64,000 nt of DNA from Myxococcales bacterium (GCA_016794345.1 JAEUKE010000138.1:1-64000); one strand, 5' to 3'. Shown: positions 45,207 to 61,016, numbered from the stretch's first letter. Notes: generated by a model not told the origin, from the letters alone. Made by a program: numbers and translations.

Positions 45207-46799
45207 ATGCCGACTCGCTTCTCTGCCGTCCTGCTCCTGGTCGCGCCCCTCGCCTCGGTGGGCTGCGCGACGAGCGACCCGATCCCGGTCGGTAACCCCG
45301 ACGGGTCCGACCCCGAGTCGGAGAGCGAGATCTGCTTGCTCCACAACTGCACCGAAGACGCGCACTGCGGCGGCTGCAGCGACGGAAGGACGACGTGCCT
45401 CGCCGAGGAGCGCCGCTGCGTGGCGTGCAACGCCGAGACGGGGACCGGCTGTCCCGAAGGCGAATATTGCTCGAGCTGGGGCAACTGCGTGCCCGACGGC
45501 GTCGTCTGTCCGACCGACGACCACGGCACCCCGCAGATCTCGTGCTCGCAGAACAGCGACTGCGTCGCGTGTGATCCGATGCACCAGGTCTGCGACACGA
45601 GCATCGGTGCCTGCGTCGCTTGCACGACCGACGACACGAGCGCGTGTCAGTCCACCGACAAGTGCATCGACAACTCTTGCTCGGCCAACTGCCCCGGCAC
45701 CTGCACGACGGACGCCGACTGCGGGACGTGCGGCGGCCCCGGCCACGAGGCTCACGCATGCAACGCCCACCACTGCGCGGAGTGCTCGCCGACGGTCCCG
45801 TGCCCCAACGGCCAGACCTGCTCGCCGCAGGGCACCTGCGTCGAGGAGTGCGGCAACGACGGCCAGGGGACTTGCACGTCGGACGCCGACTGCGGCGGTT
45901 GCGGCGCGGAGAACACGAAGTGCCACAAGCCGATCAACTCCAGCCACGGCGAGTGTGGCCCGCAGGCGAACGGTTGCTCCGATCTCGGCTCGAACGTCGC
46001 CGTGCTCCCGTCTCCCTACGATCAGGTCACGAACCTCTGCTCGAACAACGGGGACTGCGCGGGCGTCGGCATCACGTTCAACGTCGGCGAGCTCCTTCGT
46101 GACCTGACCGGCATCGACTCCATCGGCGACGCGAACGTCTCCTATCCGATGGCCGCGTGCGCCGACATCAGCATCGGCGAGACGAGCTGCGGCGTGTGTG
46201 TGCCCTGCCAGGTCGACAGCGACTGCCAGGACATCGACATCGATCAGTTCGCGCTCGAGGCCTTCGGGCCGCTCGGTAGCCTCGCCGCGGCGCTCCTCCT
46301 CGACGAGGTGTTCGGCCCCAACGAGCACCAGATCAACATGTATTGCGAGCAGGTGGGCGCGGGCTACGGCGTCTGCGCGCCTTGCCCGGGCCTCATCTAC
46401 GAGTGCGGTGTCGGAGAGGGCGGCGGCGGTGGCGGCGGCGGCTCCTGCGACCACGGCACGTGTGAGATCGGCGGGCCCCTCGACGCGAGCTGCGGCTCCT
46501 GCGAGGCCGACGTCTGCGCGGTCGACGCGTACTGCTGCACGACGAGCTGGGATGACGTCTGCGTCAGCGAGGTCGACCAATATTGCTCGACCGGCTGCGG
46601 CGGCGGCGGTGGTGGGGGCGGAGGCGGCGGCGGCGGCGGCGGCAACTGCCACGACGAGTGCGTCCAGGGCGCGGCGCTCGACCCGAGCTGCTCGGCCTGC
46701 GTCTCGGCCATCTGCGCACAGGACGACTACTGCTGCACGACCGACTGGGACGACGTCTGCGTCAGCTACGTCGACTCGCTCTGCTCGCCGGGCTGCTGA
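45207..46799 (+). CDS. Large Cys-rich lipoprotein with polyglycine linkers
   Basis: 530 residues. The signal peptide ends in a lipobox (LASVGC). About 60 cysteines are spread over the chain in C-x-x-C and C-x(5-7)-C spacing (CTEDAHCGGCSDGRTTCL, CTSDADCGGCGAENTKC). Two closely similar C-terminal modules of about 45 residues follow (DASCGSCEADVCAVDAYCC, with CCTTSWDDVCVSEVD; and DPSCSACVSAICAQDDYCC, with CCTTDWDDVCVSYVD). They are joined by runs of glycine, one of about 15. The CC-x3-WDx2CV module is frequent in myxobacterial surface proteins. A repeated TSDADCG/TTDADCG motif lies in the middle. The function is unknown; surface adhesion or calcium binding is plausible. Confidence 0.75.
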   Translation: MPTRFSAVLLLVAPLASVGCATSDPIPVGNPDGSDPESESEICLLHNCTEDAHCGGCSDGRTTCLAEERRCVACNAETGTGCPEGEYCSSWGNCVPDGVVCPTDDHGTPQISCSQNSDCVACDPMHQVCDTSIGACVACTTDDTSACQSTDKCIDNSCSANCPGTCTTDADCGTCGGPGHEAHACNAHHCAECSPTVPCPNGQTCSPQGTCVEECGNDGQGTCTSDADCGGCGAENTKCHKPINSSHGECGPQANGCSDLGSNVAVLPSPYDQVTNLCSNNGDCAGVGITFNVGELLRDLTGIDSIGDANVSYPMAACADISIGETSCGVCVPCQVDSDCQDIDIDQFALEAFGPLGSLAAALLLDEVFGPNEHQINMYCEQVGAGYGVCAPCPGLIYECGVGEGGGGGGGGSCDHGTCEIGGPLDASCGSCEADVCAVDAYCCTTSWDDVCVSEVDQYCSTGCGGGGGGGGGGGGGGGNCHDECVQGAALDPSCSACVSAICAQDDYCCTTDWDDVCVSYVDSLCSPGC

Positions 46800-46866
46800 G
46801 CACGGCCCGGCGCGCACTCGTAGTTCGGGACGCGAGGCCCGAGCTGTGGCAAGACCACGGCAATCG

Positions 46867-48923
<2,057 letters not shown>

Positions 48924-48924
<1 letters not shown>

Positions 48925-49766
48925 TGGGCCTGCTCGACGGCGCGGTCGCGATCATCACGGGAGCCGGCGGCGGGATCGGCCGCGCGGAGGCGTTGCTCTT
49001 CGCGAAGGAAGGGGCCCGAGTCGTCGTGAACGACGTGGGCGTGACGCGCGACGGCTCCGGGGCAGGGGAGCCGACGGCGTCGGCCGTGGTGGCGGAGATC
49101 GAGCAAGCGGGCGGTCAGGCGGTCGCGAGCACCGACCCTGTCCACACGCCGGAAGGGGCGCAGGCCATCGTTCGCACCGCCGTCGACCGCTTCGGCCGCG
49201 TGGACGTGCTCGTGAACAACGCGGGCATCCTGCGCGACAAGACGCTCCTCAAGATGGATCTGGACACGTGGCGGTCGGTGCTCGACGTCCACCTGACCGG
49301 GACGTTCCTCTGCACGCAAGCCGCAGCCAAACAGATGGTCGCGCAGGGCGGCGGGGGCCGCATCGTCAACACGACGAGCGTCTCGGGGATGCTGGGGAAT
49401 TTCGGCCAGGCCAACTACGCCGCCGCCAAGGCCGGCATCTACGGGCTGTCGCGCACCGCCGCGATCGAGCTGCAGAAACATCGCATCTACGTCAACGCGC
49501 TCGCCCCGATCGCCAAGACGCGCATGACCGAAGACCTGCCGATGTTCCAGCACTTGAGCGGGGTCACGCCCGAGCACGTCGCGCCAGCGGCGCTCTTCCT
49601 TGCCTCGTCGCTCGCCGGCGAGAAGACGGGCCTCGTCCTCGCCGTGTCCGGGGCGCAGATGTATGCGTTCAAAGTTGTGCAAACCGCGGGCCGGTTCAAA
49701 GAAGGCGACGAGGCGTGGACGCCACAGGAGATCGCCGACAGCTGGGACGCGATCGTCAAGGGCTGA
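48924..49766 (+). CDS. Short-chain dehydrogenase/reductase (MFE-2-like)
   Basis: 280 residues. The SDR cofactor motif is ITGAGGGIGRAEALLFAKEG, with an N-N-A-G at VLVNNAGILRDKTL, catalytic Ser in NTTSVSGMLG and the Tyr-Lys pair in YAAAKAG. The insertion after the first strand (VNDVGVTRDGSGAGEP) and the loop LRDKTLLKMD are typical of the D-3-hydroxyacyl-CoA dehydrogenase part of peroxisomal multifunctional enzyme 2 and related bile-acid or steroid-like SDRs. An acyl-CoA substrate is therefore likely but not certain. It is coupled to metG (TGATG), an unusual partnership, probably only transcriptional. Confidence 0.85.
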
Positions 49767-49854
49767 CGGGCCGGCGCGCGTTGCTGGGCCCCCCTCCGGG
49801 TGATAGCGTGAAGCTCCGGTAGGCGGCTCGCGCCGAGGCGCGATGCGGAAGTAG

Positions 49855-51669
49855 ATGACCCGCGAGCTCCACGTCCCCCTTCTTCTTTGGATCTGCGCAG
49901 GGCTGGTGCTCCACCTGCTCGGGGGCTCGGGCGTCGTCGGCATGACGGTCGTCGAGGAGAAGAAGGCGGAAGAGCGCGCAGCCATCCGGGAGATGGTCTG
50001 GGACGTGCGCCGCGAGCTCGGGGTGATCCAGATCGACGTGGAAGGCGGGAGCGCGGAGGATATCCAGCCGCCGCCGATGGAGGGCGAGGAGGACGAGTCG
50101 CTCGTCTCGTTCGCCATCCGCCTCCTCACCACGGAGGACGGCGCGGAGGTCGAGGCGCTCGATGCGGCCGAAGAGCTCGATCCGTGGAAGGCGTGGCTCG
50201 CGAGCATGATCCTCCAGCCGAAGGAGCCCGAGCCGGACCCGGAGAAGCAGGAGCTGCCCAAGCCCGAGCCTCCCCCTGCCGAGGAGCAGGCGAAGGCCGA
50301 GCCCGACAAGCCCAAGGCGGAGCCGGTGCCCGAGAAGCCCGCGCCCAACAAAGACAAGGCGCTCGACGCGCGCATCGTCAAAGACAAGCGCATCGCGATC
50401 GACCAGGTCGCCAAGAACGCGGACAACAAGGACAACCCCAACGCGCCGCGCGTCGCGGAGCATGCGAACACCGTCGACGAAGAGACGCAGGCGAAGATCC
50501 GCTCGCAGGACCAGAAGTCGAAGGACCCGTCGCCTGGATCCAACATGCGTGGCCCGGCCGATCAGGAGGGCAACGCCGAGCGCGACAAGGTTGGCTCGGC
50601 CGAGGAGCGTCCCGGTGATCCCACGCGTGCGCCCGGTGAGTCGTCGCCGACCAACTCCGACAGCCAACACGCGAAGCCCGCCGCGAAGAGCCCCGGCGAG
50701 TCGCTCCGGAGCGGAGGCGCGCCCGGCCCGAACGAGAGCCCCGGCGGAGGCGCGCGGGGCTCCTCCGAGCCGTCGCAAGCGTTGCCGGGGCTGGCAGGTG
50801 GCCAGGGCCCGGCTTCGCCGGAGGTCCACGAGGCCGAAAACGGCGGCTGGACGATGAACCCCTCCGCCCCAGGCGGCCAGGGCACCACCGGCAAGAAGGG
50901 CAAGCCCTCGGTCTCGCGACCGGGCGCACCGGCCGCGAAGCCCTGGCAGATGGGCCTCGGCATGCCTGGCACTCCCGGCGGGCCGCCGAGCCTCTCGTGG
51001 AACGGCTTCGAGAAGTCCGTGAGCGAGGAGCAGCTCCGCAAGGAGCGTGAGGCCACGGGCCAGGCGATCCGCGCCCAGCACAAGGGCCGCTTCGACACGT
51101 CGAAGTTCGCGCGCTTCCTGCCCGACATCGAGAACTACGACCCCTCGGTGAAGCTGGGCAACCAGACGTCGCTGAACGCCGCGCAGTCCGCGTTCGCGAA
51201 GTACCTGCACGACATCCACAACCGGATTCACCCGATCTTCGCCGACGAGTTCTTGAACAACCTGGAAGGCCTGCCCATCGGACACCCGCTCCGGGACGAC
51301 ACCCTCGTCGCGCACGTGGAGATCGTCCTCGCCAAGGACGACGGGAGGTTGGTCCGACGAGGCATCACGACTCGCAGTGGCTCGACCGTGTTCGACGGGG
51401 CGGCGCTCGACGCGGTGGAGCGCGCCGGTCCATACGGCAAAGCGCCGGACGCCATCGTGTCCAAGAACGGGTTCGTCTATCTCCACTGGGAGTTCCACCG
51501 GAACCTGTTCGACGCCTGCTCGACGCGGAACGCCCACCCGTTCCTGGTCAAGGACACGGCGCCGCCGAAGCCGAACGTCTCCGTCAAGAAGCGCAAGAAG
51601 CCCACGAAGAAGCCCGGGGATGAGGCCCCGCAGCCGCAAGGGCCTCTCGTTCCGCTGCGAAGGAAGTAG
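49855..51669 (+). CDS. TonB-like protein with long charged spacer
   Basis: 604 residues. One N-terminal membrane helix (LHVPLLLWICAGLVLHLLGG) is followed by about 350 residues rich in Pro, Glu, Lys, Asn and Gly, spanning the periplasm, including a KPEPPPAEEQAKAEPDKP stretch. The last 180 residues include a helical segment then a TonB-C-like beta domain (DDTLVAHVEIVLAKDDGRLV, TVFDGAALDAVERAGPYG, KNGFVYLHWEFHRN). The layout is that of TonB/TolA-like energy transducers connecting an inner-membrane motor to the envelope. ExbB/ExbD genes are not adjacent. It precedes an unrecognised membrane protein by 46 bp. Confidence 0.75.
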   Translation: MTRELHVPLLLWICAGLVLHLLGGSGVVGMTVVEEKKAEERAAIREMVWDVRRELGVIQIDVEGGSAEDIQPPPMEGEEDESLVSFAIRLLTTEDGAEVEALDAAEELDPWKAWLASMILQPKEPEPDPEKQELPKPEPPPAEEQAKAEPDKPKAEPVPEKPAPNKDKALDARIVKDKRIAIDQVAKNADNKDNPNAPRVAEHANTVDEETQAKIRSQDQKSKDPSPGSNMRGPADQEGNAERDKVGSAEERPGDPTRAPGESSPTNSDSQHAKPAAKSPGESLRSGGAPGPNESPGGGARGSSEPSQALPGLAGGQGPASPEVHEAENGGWTMNPSAPGGQGTTGKKGKPSVSRPGAPAAKPWQMGLGMPGTPGGPPSLSWNGFEKSVSEEQLRKEREATGQAIRAQHKGRFDTSKFARFLPDIENYDPSVKLGNQTSLNAAQSAFAKYLHDIHNRIHPIFADEFLNNLEGLPIGHPLRDDTLVAHVEIVLAKDDGRLVRRGITTRSGSTVFDGAALDAVERAGPYGKAPDAIVSKNGFVYLHWEFHRNLFDACSTRNAHPFLVKDTAPPKPNVSVKKRKKPTKKPGDEAPQPQGPLVPLRRK

Positions 51670-51715
51670 ACTGGACCGCCCGCCACACGGGCGGGAACGA
51701 CGCGCGGACGGCACC

Positions 51716-52831
51716 TTGCAGGAGAACGACACGAAAGCGGCGGCGCAGGCGAAGCCGAGTGACGCCACCCACGGCTTCTCGAGCTGGCTCTGGCCGATCG
51801 CGATCTTCGCTGTCGTCGCGTCGCTGTCGTCGCGGGCCCTCTTGCCGGGGCTGCGGGGCTCGGTCGTCGGCATCAGCGCGCTCATCGACGCCGCGGACTC
51901 CGCCCTGGGCATCGTCGCGCAGCTGACGGCAATCCTCCTCTTGTCGACGCTCGTCTGGCTCACCGTGCAGGTCGTGCGCGCGCGCGCACCTCTTTTCCTC
52001 AAGCTCCTCACGGTCTTCTTCGTCGGCCTCGCGTTCTTCGGGACGTTCGGCGCGATGGTGACGTCTCGATCGCCCGACTTCGTCATGGCGGTAGCGTGTT
52101 TCGCGACGTGTGCGCTCGCGATCCTCATGGGGCTCTACGCGTTCCGCGTTCCGGAGGTGGGCTTCGTCGCCGCGGCCCCGATACTCATCGGTGTCGCGTC
52201 GCTCGTGCGCGCGATCGGCGCCCTCGTCTCCGATACCGCGGCCGCGCTCCGCGCCAACATGGACTCGATCGTCGGCGCGTTCCACTTCGCCACGGTCCTG
52301 GCCACGGTCTCGTTCGGGCTCGTGGTCCTCGCGCTCGGCGTGGTCGTCGCCTGGCTCCTCGTTCGCGCGAGCCAGGCCGGACGCGCGGTGGTCGCCGTGC
52401 TCGTGCTCCTCGCCGTCCTCGGCGCGGTGCTGGCCGCCGCCCCGGCGGACGATCTCGACCCCACGGTGGTCGTCGTCATTCGGCGTGGCGTCCACGCGCT
52501 CCTCACCCGTCCCGCCCCGCTGCTGCCGCCTGGCATGCCGATGGCGCTCGTCCTCGGGGCTCCGCTCGTCGCCATCGCGGCGCTGTCGGTCCGGGCTGCC
52601 CCGCCGGTGCTTCGCGCCGCGGTGGCCCTCGCGGTGCTCGCGGCCGACGCGGCGGACGTCCCCATCCTGGGCCTCGCGCTCGGCTGCGGCGCGGTGGGGC
52701 TGGGCGCGTTCGCTACCGACCCCCGTGGCGTGGCTCGGTTGCTCGCCCGAGCGGACGCCGCTCGTGGCCAAGGCGCCGAGCCCCGGGCGGAAGCCGGTGC
52801 GGAGCCGTCCTTGCCCCGACAACCAAGCTAG
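51716..52831 (+). CDS. Polytopic membrane protein of unknown function
   Basis: 371 residues from a TTG at 51716; no ATG is in frame and the start is uncertain (the frame is open to 51377 inside the TonB-like gene). After a polar N-terminus there are about nine or ten hydrophobic segments (FSSWLWPIAIFAVVASLSSR, VAQLTAILLLSTLVWLTVQV, KLLTVFFVGLAFFGTFGAM, and so on). No family motif is recognised. The C-terminus is polar and Ala/Arg/Glu rich. It is in line with the TonB-like gene upstream and the heme-o synthase gene 56 bp downstream, so co-transcription with either is possible. Confidence 0.55.
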   Translation: MQENDTKAAAQAKPSDATHGFSSWLWPIAIFAVVASLSSRALLPGLRGSVVGISALIDAADSALGIVAQLTAILLLSTLVWLTVQVVRARAPLFLKLLTVFFVGLAFFGTFGAMVTSRSPDFVMAVACFATCALAILMGLYAFRVPEVGFVAAAPILIGVASLVRAIGALVSDTAAALRANMDSIVGAFHFATVLATVSFGLVVLALGVVVAWLLVRASQAGRAVVAVLVLLAVLGAVLAAAPADDLDPTVVVVIRRGVHALLTRPAPLLPPGMPMALVLGAPLVAIAALSVRAAPPVLRAAVALAVLAADAADVPILGLALGCGAVGLGAFATDPRGVARLLARADAARGQGAEPRAEAGAEPSLPRQPS

Positions 52832-52887
52832 GCTAGTGCCTTGCTACGCAGCGGAGGCGCCCCTAGGCCTTCCACTCGAGCGAGCCC

Positions 52888-53793
52888 ATGTTGTCCGAAG
52901 CCCGCGCCGTGTCCTCCCAGCGATTCTGGACTACCGCCCGTGACGTCGTGGCCCTCACAAAGCCGCGCATCACGTCGATGGTGCTCTTCACGACCCTCGG
53001 CGGCTACTGGCTCGCCTGCACCGCGTTCGGGATGTCGCTCGACGTCGCCGTCCTCATCCCGCTCCTCGGCGGAACCGGCCTCGTGGTGGCCGGCGCGAAC
53101 GCGCTCAACATGTACCTCGAGCGCGACACGGACGCGCTCATGGCCCGCACGCGCAAGCGCCCCCTGCCCACGGGCCGCCTCTCGGCGGACGTCGCGCTCG
53201 CGGTCGGCGTCTTCTGCGCCGCGGTCTCCATTCCCTGGCTCACGTTCGGCGTTCACCCCGTCACGGCCCTGCTCGCGGCTGTCGCGATCGCGAGCTACGT
53301 CGGTGCGTACACCCCGCTCAAGCGGCGCTCTCCGGCGGCCCTCCTCGTCGGCGCGGTCCCGGGCGCCATCCCGCCGCTGCTCGGCTGGTCGGCGGCGCGC
53401 GGCACGCTGGACGGCCCCGGTTGGGTGCTCTTCGCGATCCTCTTTTTCTGGCAGGTCCCTCATTTCCTGGCGATCGCGACCTTCCGCAAGGCGGACTACA
53501 AGGCAGCGGGCCTCAAGGTCACGCCGGTCGTGCACGGCGATCGCCTCACCCGCCACCACGTGGTTCGCTACCTTGCAGCGCTCGTCCTGGTGAGCCTCCT
53601 CCTCGTGCCCTACGGCATCGGCGGCGACACCTACATGTTCGCGGCCCTCGTCCTGGGCGGCCTCTTCTTCGGCGTGGGTGCTTGGGGCTTGCGGCGCACG
53701 GCGGGGCCGCGCTGGGCGCGCGCTCTCTTCGTCACCTCGATGGTCTACCTGACGGGCCTCTTCGTCGCGTTGACCGTCGGATGCGGGGTCTAG
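52888..53793 (+). CDS. ctaB: Protoheme IX farnesyltransferase (heme O synthase)
   Basis: 301 residues with about nine membrane helices. UbiA-family prenyltransferase motifs are in place: N-terminal ALTKPRITSMVLFTTLGGYW, the N-x3-D-x3-D Mg2+-diphosphate motif as NMYLERDTDALMART, KRPLPTG, and the second loop YTPLKRRSP with the FWQVPHFLAIATFRKADYK block. It adds a farnesyl group to heme b to make heme o for cytochrome oxidase assembly. SCO1, another oxidase assembly factor, follows 5 bp downstream, which supports the role. Oxidase subunit genes are not in the window. Confidence 0.95.
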   Translation: MLSEARAVSSQRFWTTARDVVALTKPRITSMVLFTTLGGYWLACTAFGMSLDVAVLIPLLGGTGLVVAGANALNMYLERDTDALMARTRKRPLPTGRLSADVALAVGVFCAAVSIPWLTFGVHPVTALLAAVAIASYVGAYTPLKRRSPAALLVGAVPGAIPPLLGWSAARGTLDGPGWVLFAILFFWQVPHFLAIATFRKADYKAAGLKVTPVVHGDRLTRHHVVRYLAALVLVSLLLVPYGIGGDTYMFAALVLGGLFFGVGAWGLRRTAGPRWARALFVTSMVYLTGLFVALTVGCGV

Positions 53794-53798
53794 CTCGA

Positions 53799-54411
53799 AT
53801 GACCGCCCGCTGGGCGCGCGTCCTCGCCACGCTCGGACCGGCGGCGCTCGCTTCGTCCCTCTGCGCCTGCGACTCGTCCGGCAACAGCGGCTCTTCCCCC
53901 GTCGCCTTCGTCTCGGCGGAGCCGGTCAACTATGACTACGCCCTGCCCGACTTCCAGATGGTGGACCAGCAGGGCAACAAGGTCACGCGCGCGGACCTGA
54001 CCGGCAAGGTGCTCGTCGTCGACTTCTTCTTCACGACGTGCCCGACGATCTGTCCGCGGCTGACCACGCGGATGGCCGTGCTCGGCAAGGAGCTGACCTC
54101 CGACACGGAGGTCCGCCTCGTCTCCATCACGGTCGACCCCGAGAACGACACGCCGGAGAAGCTCGCCGCGTACCGCGCCAAGTACGGCGCGAAGCCCGAT
54201 CAATGGGTGTTCCTCACCGGCGAGCCCGACCACGTCCGCGACACCGTCCTCAAGGGCTTCAAGATGGCCGTGCGCCGCGTGAGCGACGCCAACATCGACC
54301 ACGCCGAGAAGTTCGTGCTGGTCGACAAGCAGATGCACGTGCGCGGGGTCTTCGACACCGATGACGCGTCTCTCGCCGCGCTCGCGAAGCAAGCGCGAGA
54401 GCTCGCCGCGA

Positions 54412-54425
<14 letters not shown>
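53799..54425 (+). CDS. SCO1/SenC copper chaperone lipoprotein
   Basis: 208 residues from the ATG at 53799. The signal peptide ends at a lipobox-like SLCAC. The thioredoxin fold has the copper ligands C-x3-C (TTCPTICPRL) and a conserved His in NIDHAEKFVLVD about 130 residues later. It delivers copper to the CuA site of cytochrome oxidase or relieves oxidative stress on it. The gene follows ctaB by 5 bp. Its 3' end overlaps the convergent sigma-54 activator gene by 14 bp, so high transcription of one may interfere with the other. Confidence 0.92.
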
Positions 54426-58734
<4,309 letters not shown>

Positions 58735-58943
58735 GGCGGGGTAGCCAACGCCGTTGGCTCCCTGCGCGCCCTTCGGAGGGACGCTCTCCGTTTTGCGCCG
58801 AGCGGCAGCGTTTGCGCGCCGGCCTGTCTTCCTGAAGTGGCCGCGCGACGCGCTTGCACGCGGCGGAGGAGGTCCTCGCGCGTTGGGGCTCCGTCTCGAG
58901 CGGCTGGTCCCTGGCGGATTTCAGCCTCCCGTGGCCACCAGCG

Positions 58944-58965
58944 GTCATGACGGTTCCGTCAAAAC
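58944..58965 (+). promoter_or_regulatory. Candidate upstream activating sequence for the sigma-54 regulator
   Basis: GTCATGACG-GTTC-CGTCAAAAC (58944-58965): the left arm is identical to, and the right arm half conserved with, the perfect palindrome at 57845-57866. It is centred about 85 bp upstream of the predicted operon start, a typical distance for activator binding at sigma-54 promoters. An inner GACGG-TT-CCGTC repeat covers 58949-58960. Confidence 0.5.
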
Positions 58966-59014
58966 GATGACGCAGCCCTCGTCCTCATCCGCTGCGAAAT
59001 CAAACACCTCGAGT

Positions 59015-59030
59015 TGGCTCGGCCGATGCT
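59015..59030 (+). promoter_or_regulatory. Sigma-54 promoter candidate of the octaheme cytochrome operon
   Basis: TGGCTCG (59015-59021), GCCG, ATGC (59026-59029), T. The invariant GG and GC are 10 bp apart, and only two core positions differ from TGGCACG-N4-TTGC. Transcription would begin near 59040, 11 bp before the ATG at 59052. Confidence 0.55.
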
Positions 59031-59051
59031 AGGGGCCCGGACGTGGTCTCC

Positions 59052-60494
59052 ATGAAGCACCGCGCGCTCATCGTCGGGGTCGTTCTGGTCGGCGCGGGGT
59101 TTGCGGTGTGGCTCACCAGGCCGGTTGCGCAGGCGACCGGCGAGCGGCTCTCGACCGCCGTCGGCACGAAGCCGAAGAACCCGATCGCGCACCGTTCACG
59201 CCCGCACCTCGATCACAGCGCGTTCTTCAAAGAGCCGATGACGAGCGGCCCCGAGGTGACCCGAAAGTGCCTCTCGTGTCACCCCGACGCCAGCAAAGAG
59301 GTCATGCAGACCGCGCACTGGTCGTGGCTCTCCGGCGACGCGGAGCGCGACGGCGAGACCGTGCGCTTCGGCAAGAAGAACCTCATCAACAACTTCTGCA
59401 TCAGCGTCATCGGCAACTGGGAGTCGTGCACGAAGTGTCACGCGGGCTACGGCTGGAAGGACGAATCCTTCGATTTCTCGAACGGTGAGAACGTGGACTG
59501 CCTCGTCTGTCACGACGGCTCCGGGACGTACACGAAGGACAAGGCCGGTCAGCCGTCCGCGACCGCGAACCTCGGGGCGGTGGCCGCGAGCGTGCGAGCA
59601 CCGAAGCGGGAGAACTGCGGCGCTTGTCACTTCAACGGCGGCGGCGGCATGGGCGTCAAACACGGCGATCTGGACGACTCGCTGCTCAACGCCAACGCTG
59701 ACGTCGACGTGCACATGGGCAAGCTCGAGTTCCAGTGCATCGATTGCCACGAGACCCACGGCCACCAGGTGCCGGGCAAGCTGAACGCGACCTACACCGA
59801 GGCGACGAACGCAAAGCGGTTCGACTGCGTGACCTGCCACGAGGGGCCGCCGCACGCCGACGCGATGCTCAACAAACACACTGACCGCGTCGCGTGCCAG
59901 ACCTGCCACATCCCCGAGTTTGCCCGGAAGTACCCGACCAAGATGACGTGGGACTGGTCGAAGGCCGGTGACGCGAGCCGGAAGGACTCCGCTCACGAGT
60001 ACCTGAAGATCAAGGGCGAGTTCACGTACGAGGGCGACGTTCGCCCCGACTACGCTTGGTACAACGGGAAGATGGATCGCTACCTCCTGGGCGATCCGGT
60101 CACCTCGGACGATCAGCCAATCAACCGGCCGCTCGGCGGTCGCGACGATCACACGGCCAAGATCTTCCCCTTCAAGATCCACCGCTCGAGGCAGATCTAC
60201 GACCCGATCAACAAGGTCCTCATCCCGCCGGTCACCAGCGGAAAGGGCGGCTACTGGACCGAGTTCGACTGGGCGTTCGCCGCCGAGAAGGGGATGGAGA
60301 ACGTGGGCCTGCCCTACAGCGGGGAGTACGGCTTCACGCAGACGCACATGTATTGGCCGATCAACCACATGGTCGCGCCATCGAAGGAGTCGGTGCAGTG
60401 CAAGGAGTGTCACGGCTCTGCGGCCTCGCGCCTCGACTGGCAAGCGCTCGGCTACCCGCGTGACCCTGCCGGAGGAGTACGTCATGAAAACTGA
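59052..60494 (+). CDS. Octaheme c-type cytochrome, tetrathionate-reductase family
   Basis: 480 residues from the ATG at 59052 (a GTG three codons earlier is possible). An N-terminal signal anchor (ALIVGVVLVGAGFAVWL) exports it. Eight CXXCH motifs are present in order: CLSCH, CTKCH, CLVCH, CGACH, CIDCH, CVTCH, CQTCH, CKECH. The NNFCISVIGNWESCTKCHAG segment and the long region between hemes 7 and 8 match octaheme tetrathionate reductase (OTR) of Shewanella type, which reduces tetrathionate, nitrite or hydroxylamine in vitro; the physiological substrate is unsettled. It overlaps the following YeeE-type gene by 11 bp. Sulfur-transporter neighbours favour a sulfur-compound role. Confidence 0.88.
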   Translation: MKHRALIVGVVLVGAGFAVWLTRPVAQATGERLSTAVGTKPKNPIAHRSRPHLDHSAFFKEPMTSGPEVTRKCLSCHPDASKEVMQTAHWSWLSGDAERDGETVRFGKKNLINNFCISVIGNWESCTKCHAGYGWKDESFDFSNGENVDCLVCHDGSGTYTKDKAGQPSATANLGAVAASVRAPKRENCGACHFNGGGGMGVKHGDLDDSLLNANADVDVHMGKLEFQCIDCHETHGHQVPGKLNATYTEATNAKRFDCVTCHEGPPHADAMLNKHTDRVACQTCHIPEFARKYPTKMTWDWSKAGDASRKDSAHEYLKIKGEFTYEGDVRPDYAWYNGKMDRYLLGDPVTSDDQPINRPLGGRDDHTAKIFPFKIHRSRQIYDPINKVLIPPVTSGKGGYWTEFDWAFAAEKGMENVGLPYSGEYGFTQTHMYWPINHMVAPSKESVQCKECHGSAASRLDWQALGYPRDPAGGVRHEN

Positions 60495-61005
60495 GTCGGC
60501 CAAGGGCTATCTGAACCCCTACGTCGCGGGAGTCCTGCTCGGCGTGGTGCTGTTCGCGGCATTCGCCATCACGCACTCGGGGCTTGGCGCCTCCGGCGCG
60601 ATCAGCCGAATCGAGGCGGCGTCGGTGGACACGGTCGCCCCGTCACATGTCGATCGCGTGGGCTACCTGGCCGCGATGGCTGGAGGCGATCGCAACGCGC
60701 TCGACCACGCGAGCGTCGTGATGTTGCTCGGCACGCTCCTCGGCGGCGCCGCGTCGGCCATCTGGCACCGCCGGTTCAAGCTCGAGATCTTCAAAGGTGA
60801 TCACGTCACCAAGTGGCGGCGGCTCGCGCTTGCGCTCCTCGGCGGGGCCATCATGGGCTACGGCGCGCGCCTCGCGCGAGGCTGCACGTCGGGCCAAGCG
60901 CTGAGCGGCGGCGCGGTCCTCTCGCTCGGGAGCTGGGCCTTCATGTTCTCGGTCTTCGCCGGCGCCTACGCGCTGGCCTGGTTCGTCCGTCGTCTCTGGA
61001 ACTGA
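60484..61005 (+). CDS. YeeE/YedE-family sulfur transporter, N-terminal-half protein (PmpA-like)
   Basis: 173 residues. There are about four membrane helices (YVAGVLLGVVLFAAFAITHS, SVVMLLGTLLGGAASAI, LALALLGGAIMGYGARLA, SWAFMFSVFAGAYALAW). The diagnostic cysteine motif GYGARLARGCTSGQALSGG is the one used by YeeE/TsuA to pass thiosulfate. It is a half-length member that pairs with the next gene, as PmpA/PmpB pairs do. The ATG overlaps the octaheme cytochrome stop region by 11 bp, so it is translationally coupled and probably imports a sulfur compound across the inner membrane. Confidence 0.82.
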   Translation: MKTESAKGYLNPYVAGVLLGVVLFAAFAITHSGLGASGAISRIEAASVDTVAPSHVDRVGYLAAMAGGDRNALDHASVVMLLGTLLGGAASAIWHRRFKLEIFKGDHVTKWRRLALALLGGAIMGYGARLARGCTSGQALSGGAVLSLGSWAFMFSVFAGAYALAWFVRRLWN

Positions 61006-61016
61006 GGAGGACTTCC

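Larger units (their letters stand above)
58735..59051. promoter_or_regulatory. 317-bp divergent control region
   Basis: Contains an AGCCAAC-GCC-GTTGGCT hairpin at 58745-58761, 11 bp from the activator start and suited to autoregulation. Also present are a candidate upstream activating site at 58944-58965 and a sigma-54 promoter at 59015-59030. No further gene was found here. Confidence 0.5.

Noticed and set aside
46800..46866. SAM riboswitch or T-box upstream of metG
   Set aside because: Only 66 bp lie between the lipoprotein stop and metG, too short for these elements, and no T-box sequence is seen.
58910..58935. A second sigma-54 box at CTGGCGGATTTCAGCC
   Set aside because: The GG to GC distance is 9 bp instead of 10, so it does not fit the -24/-12 geometry; the match at 59015-59030 does.
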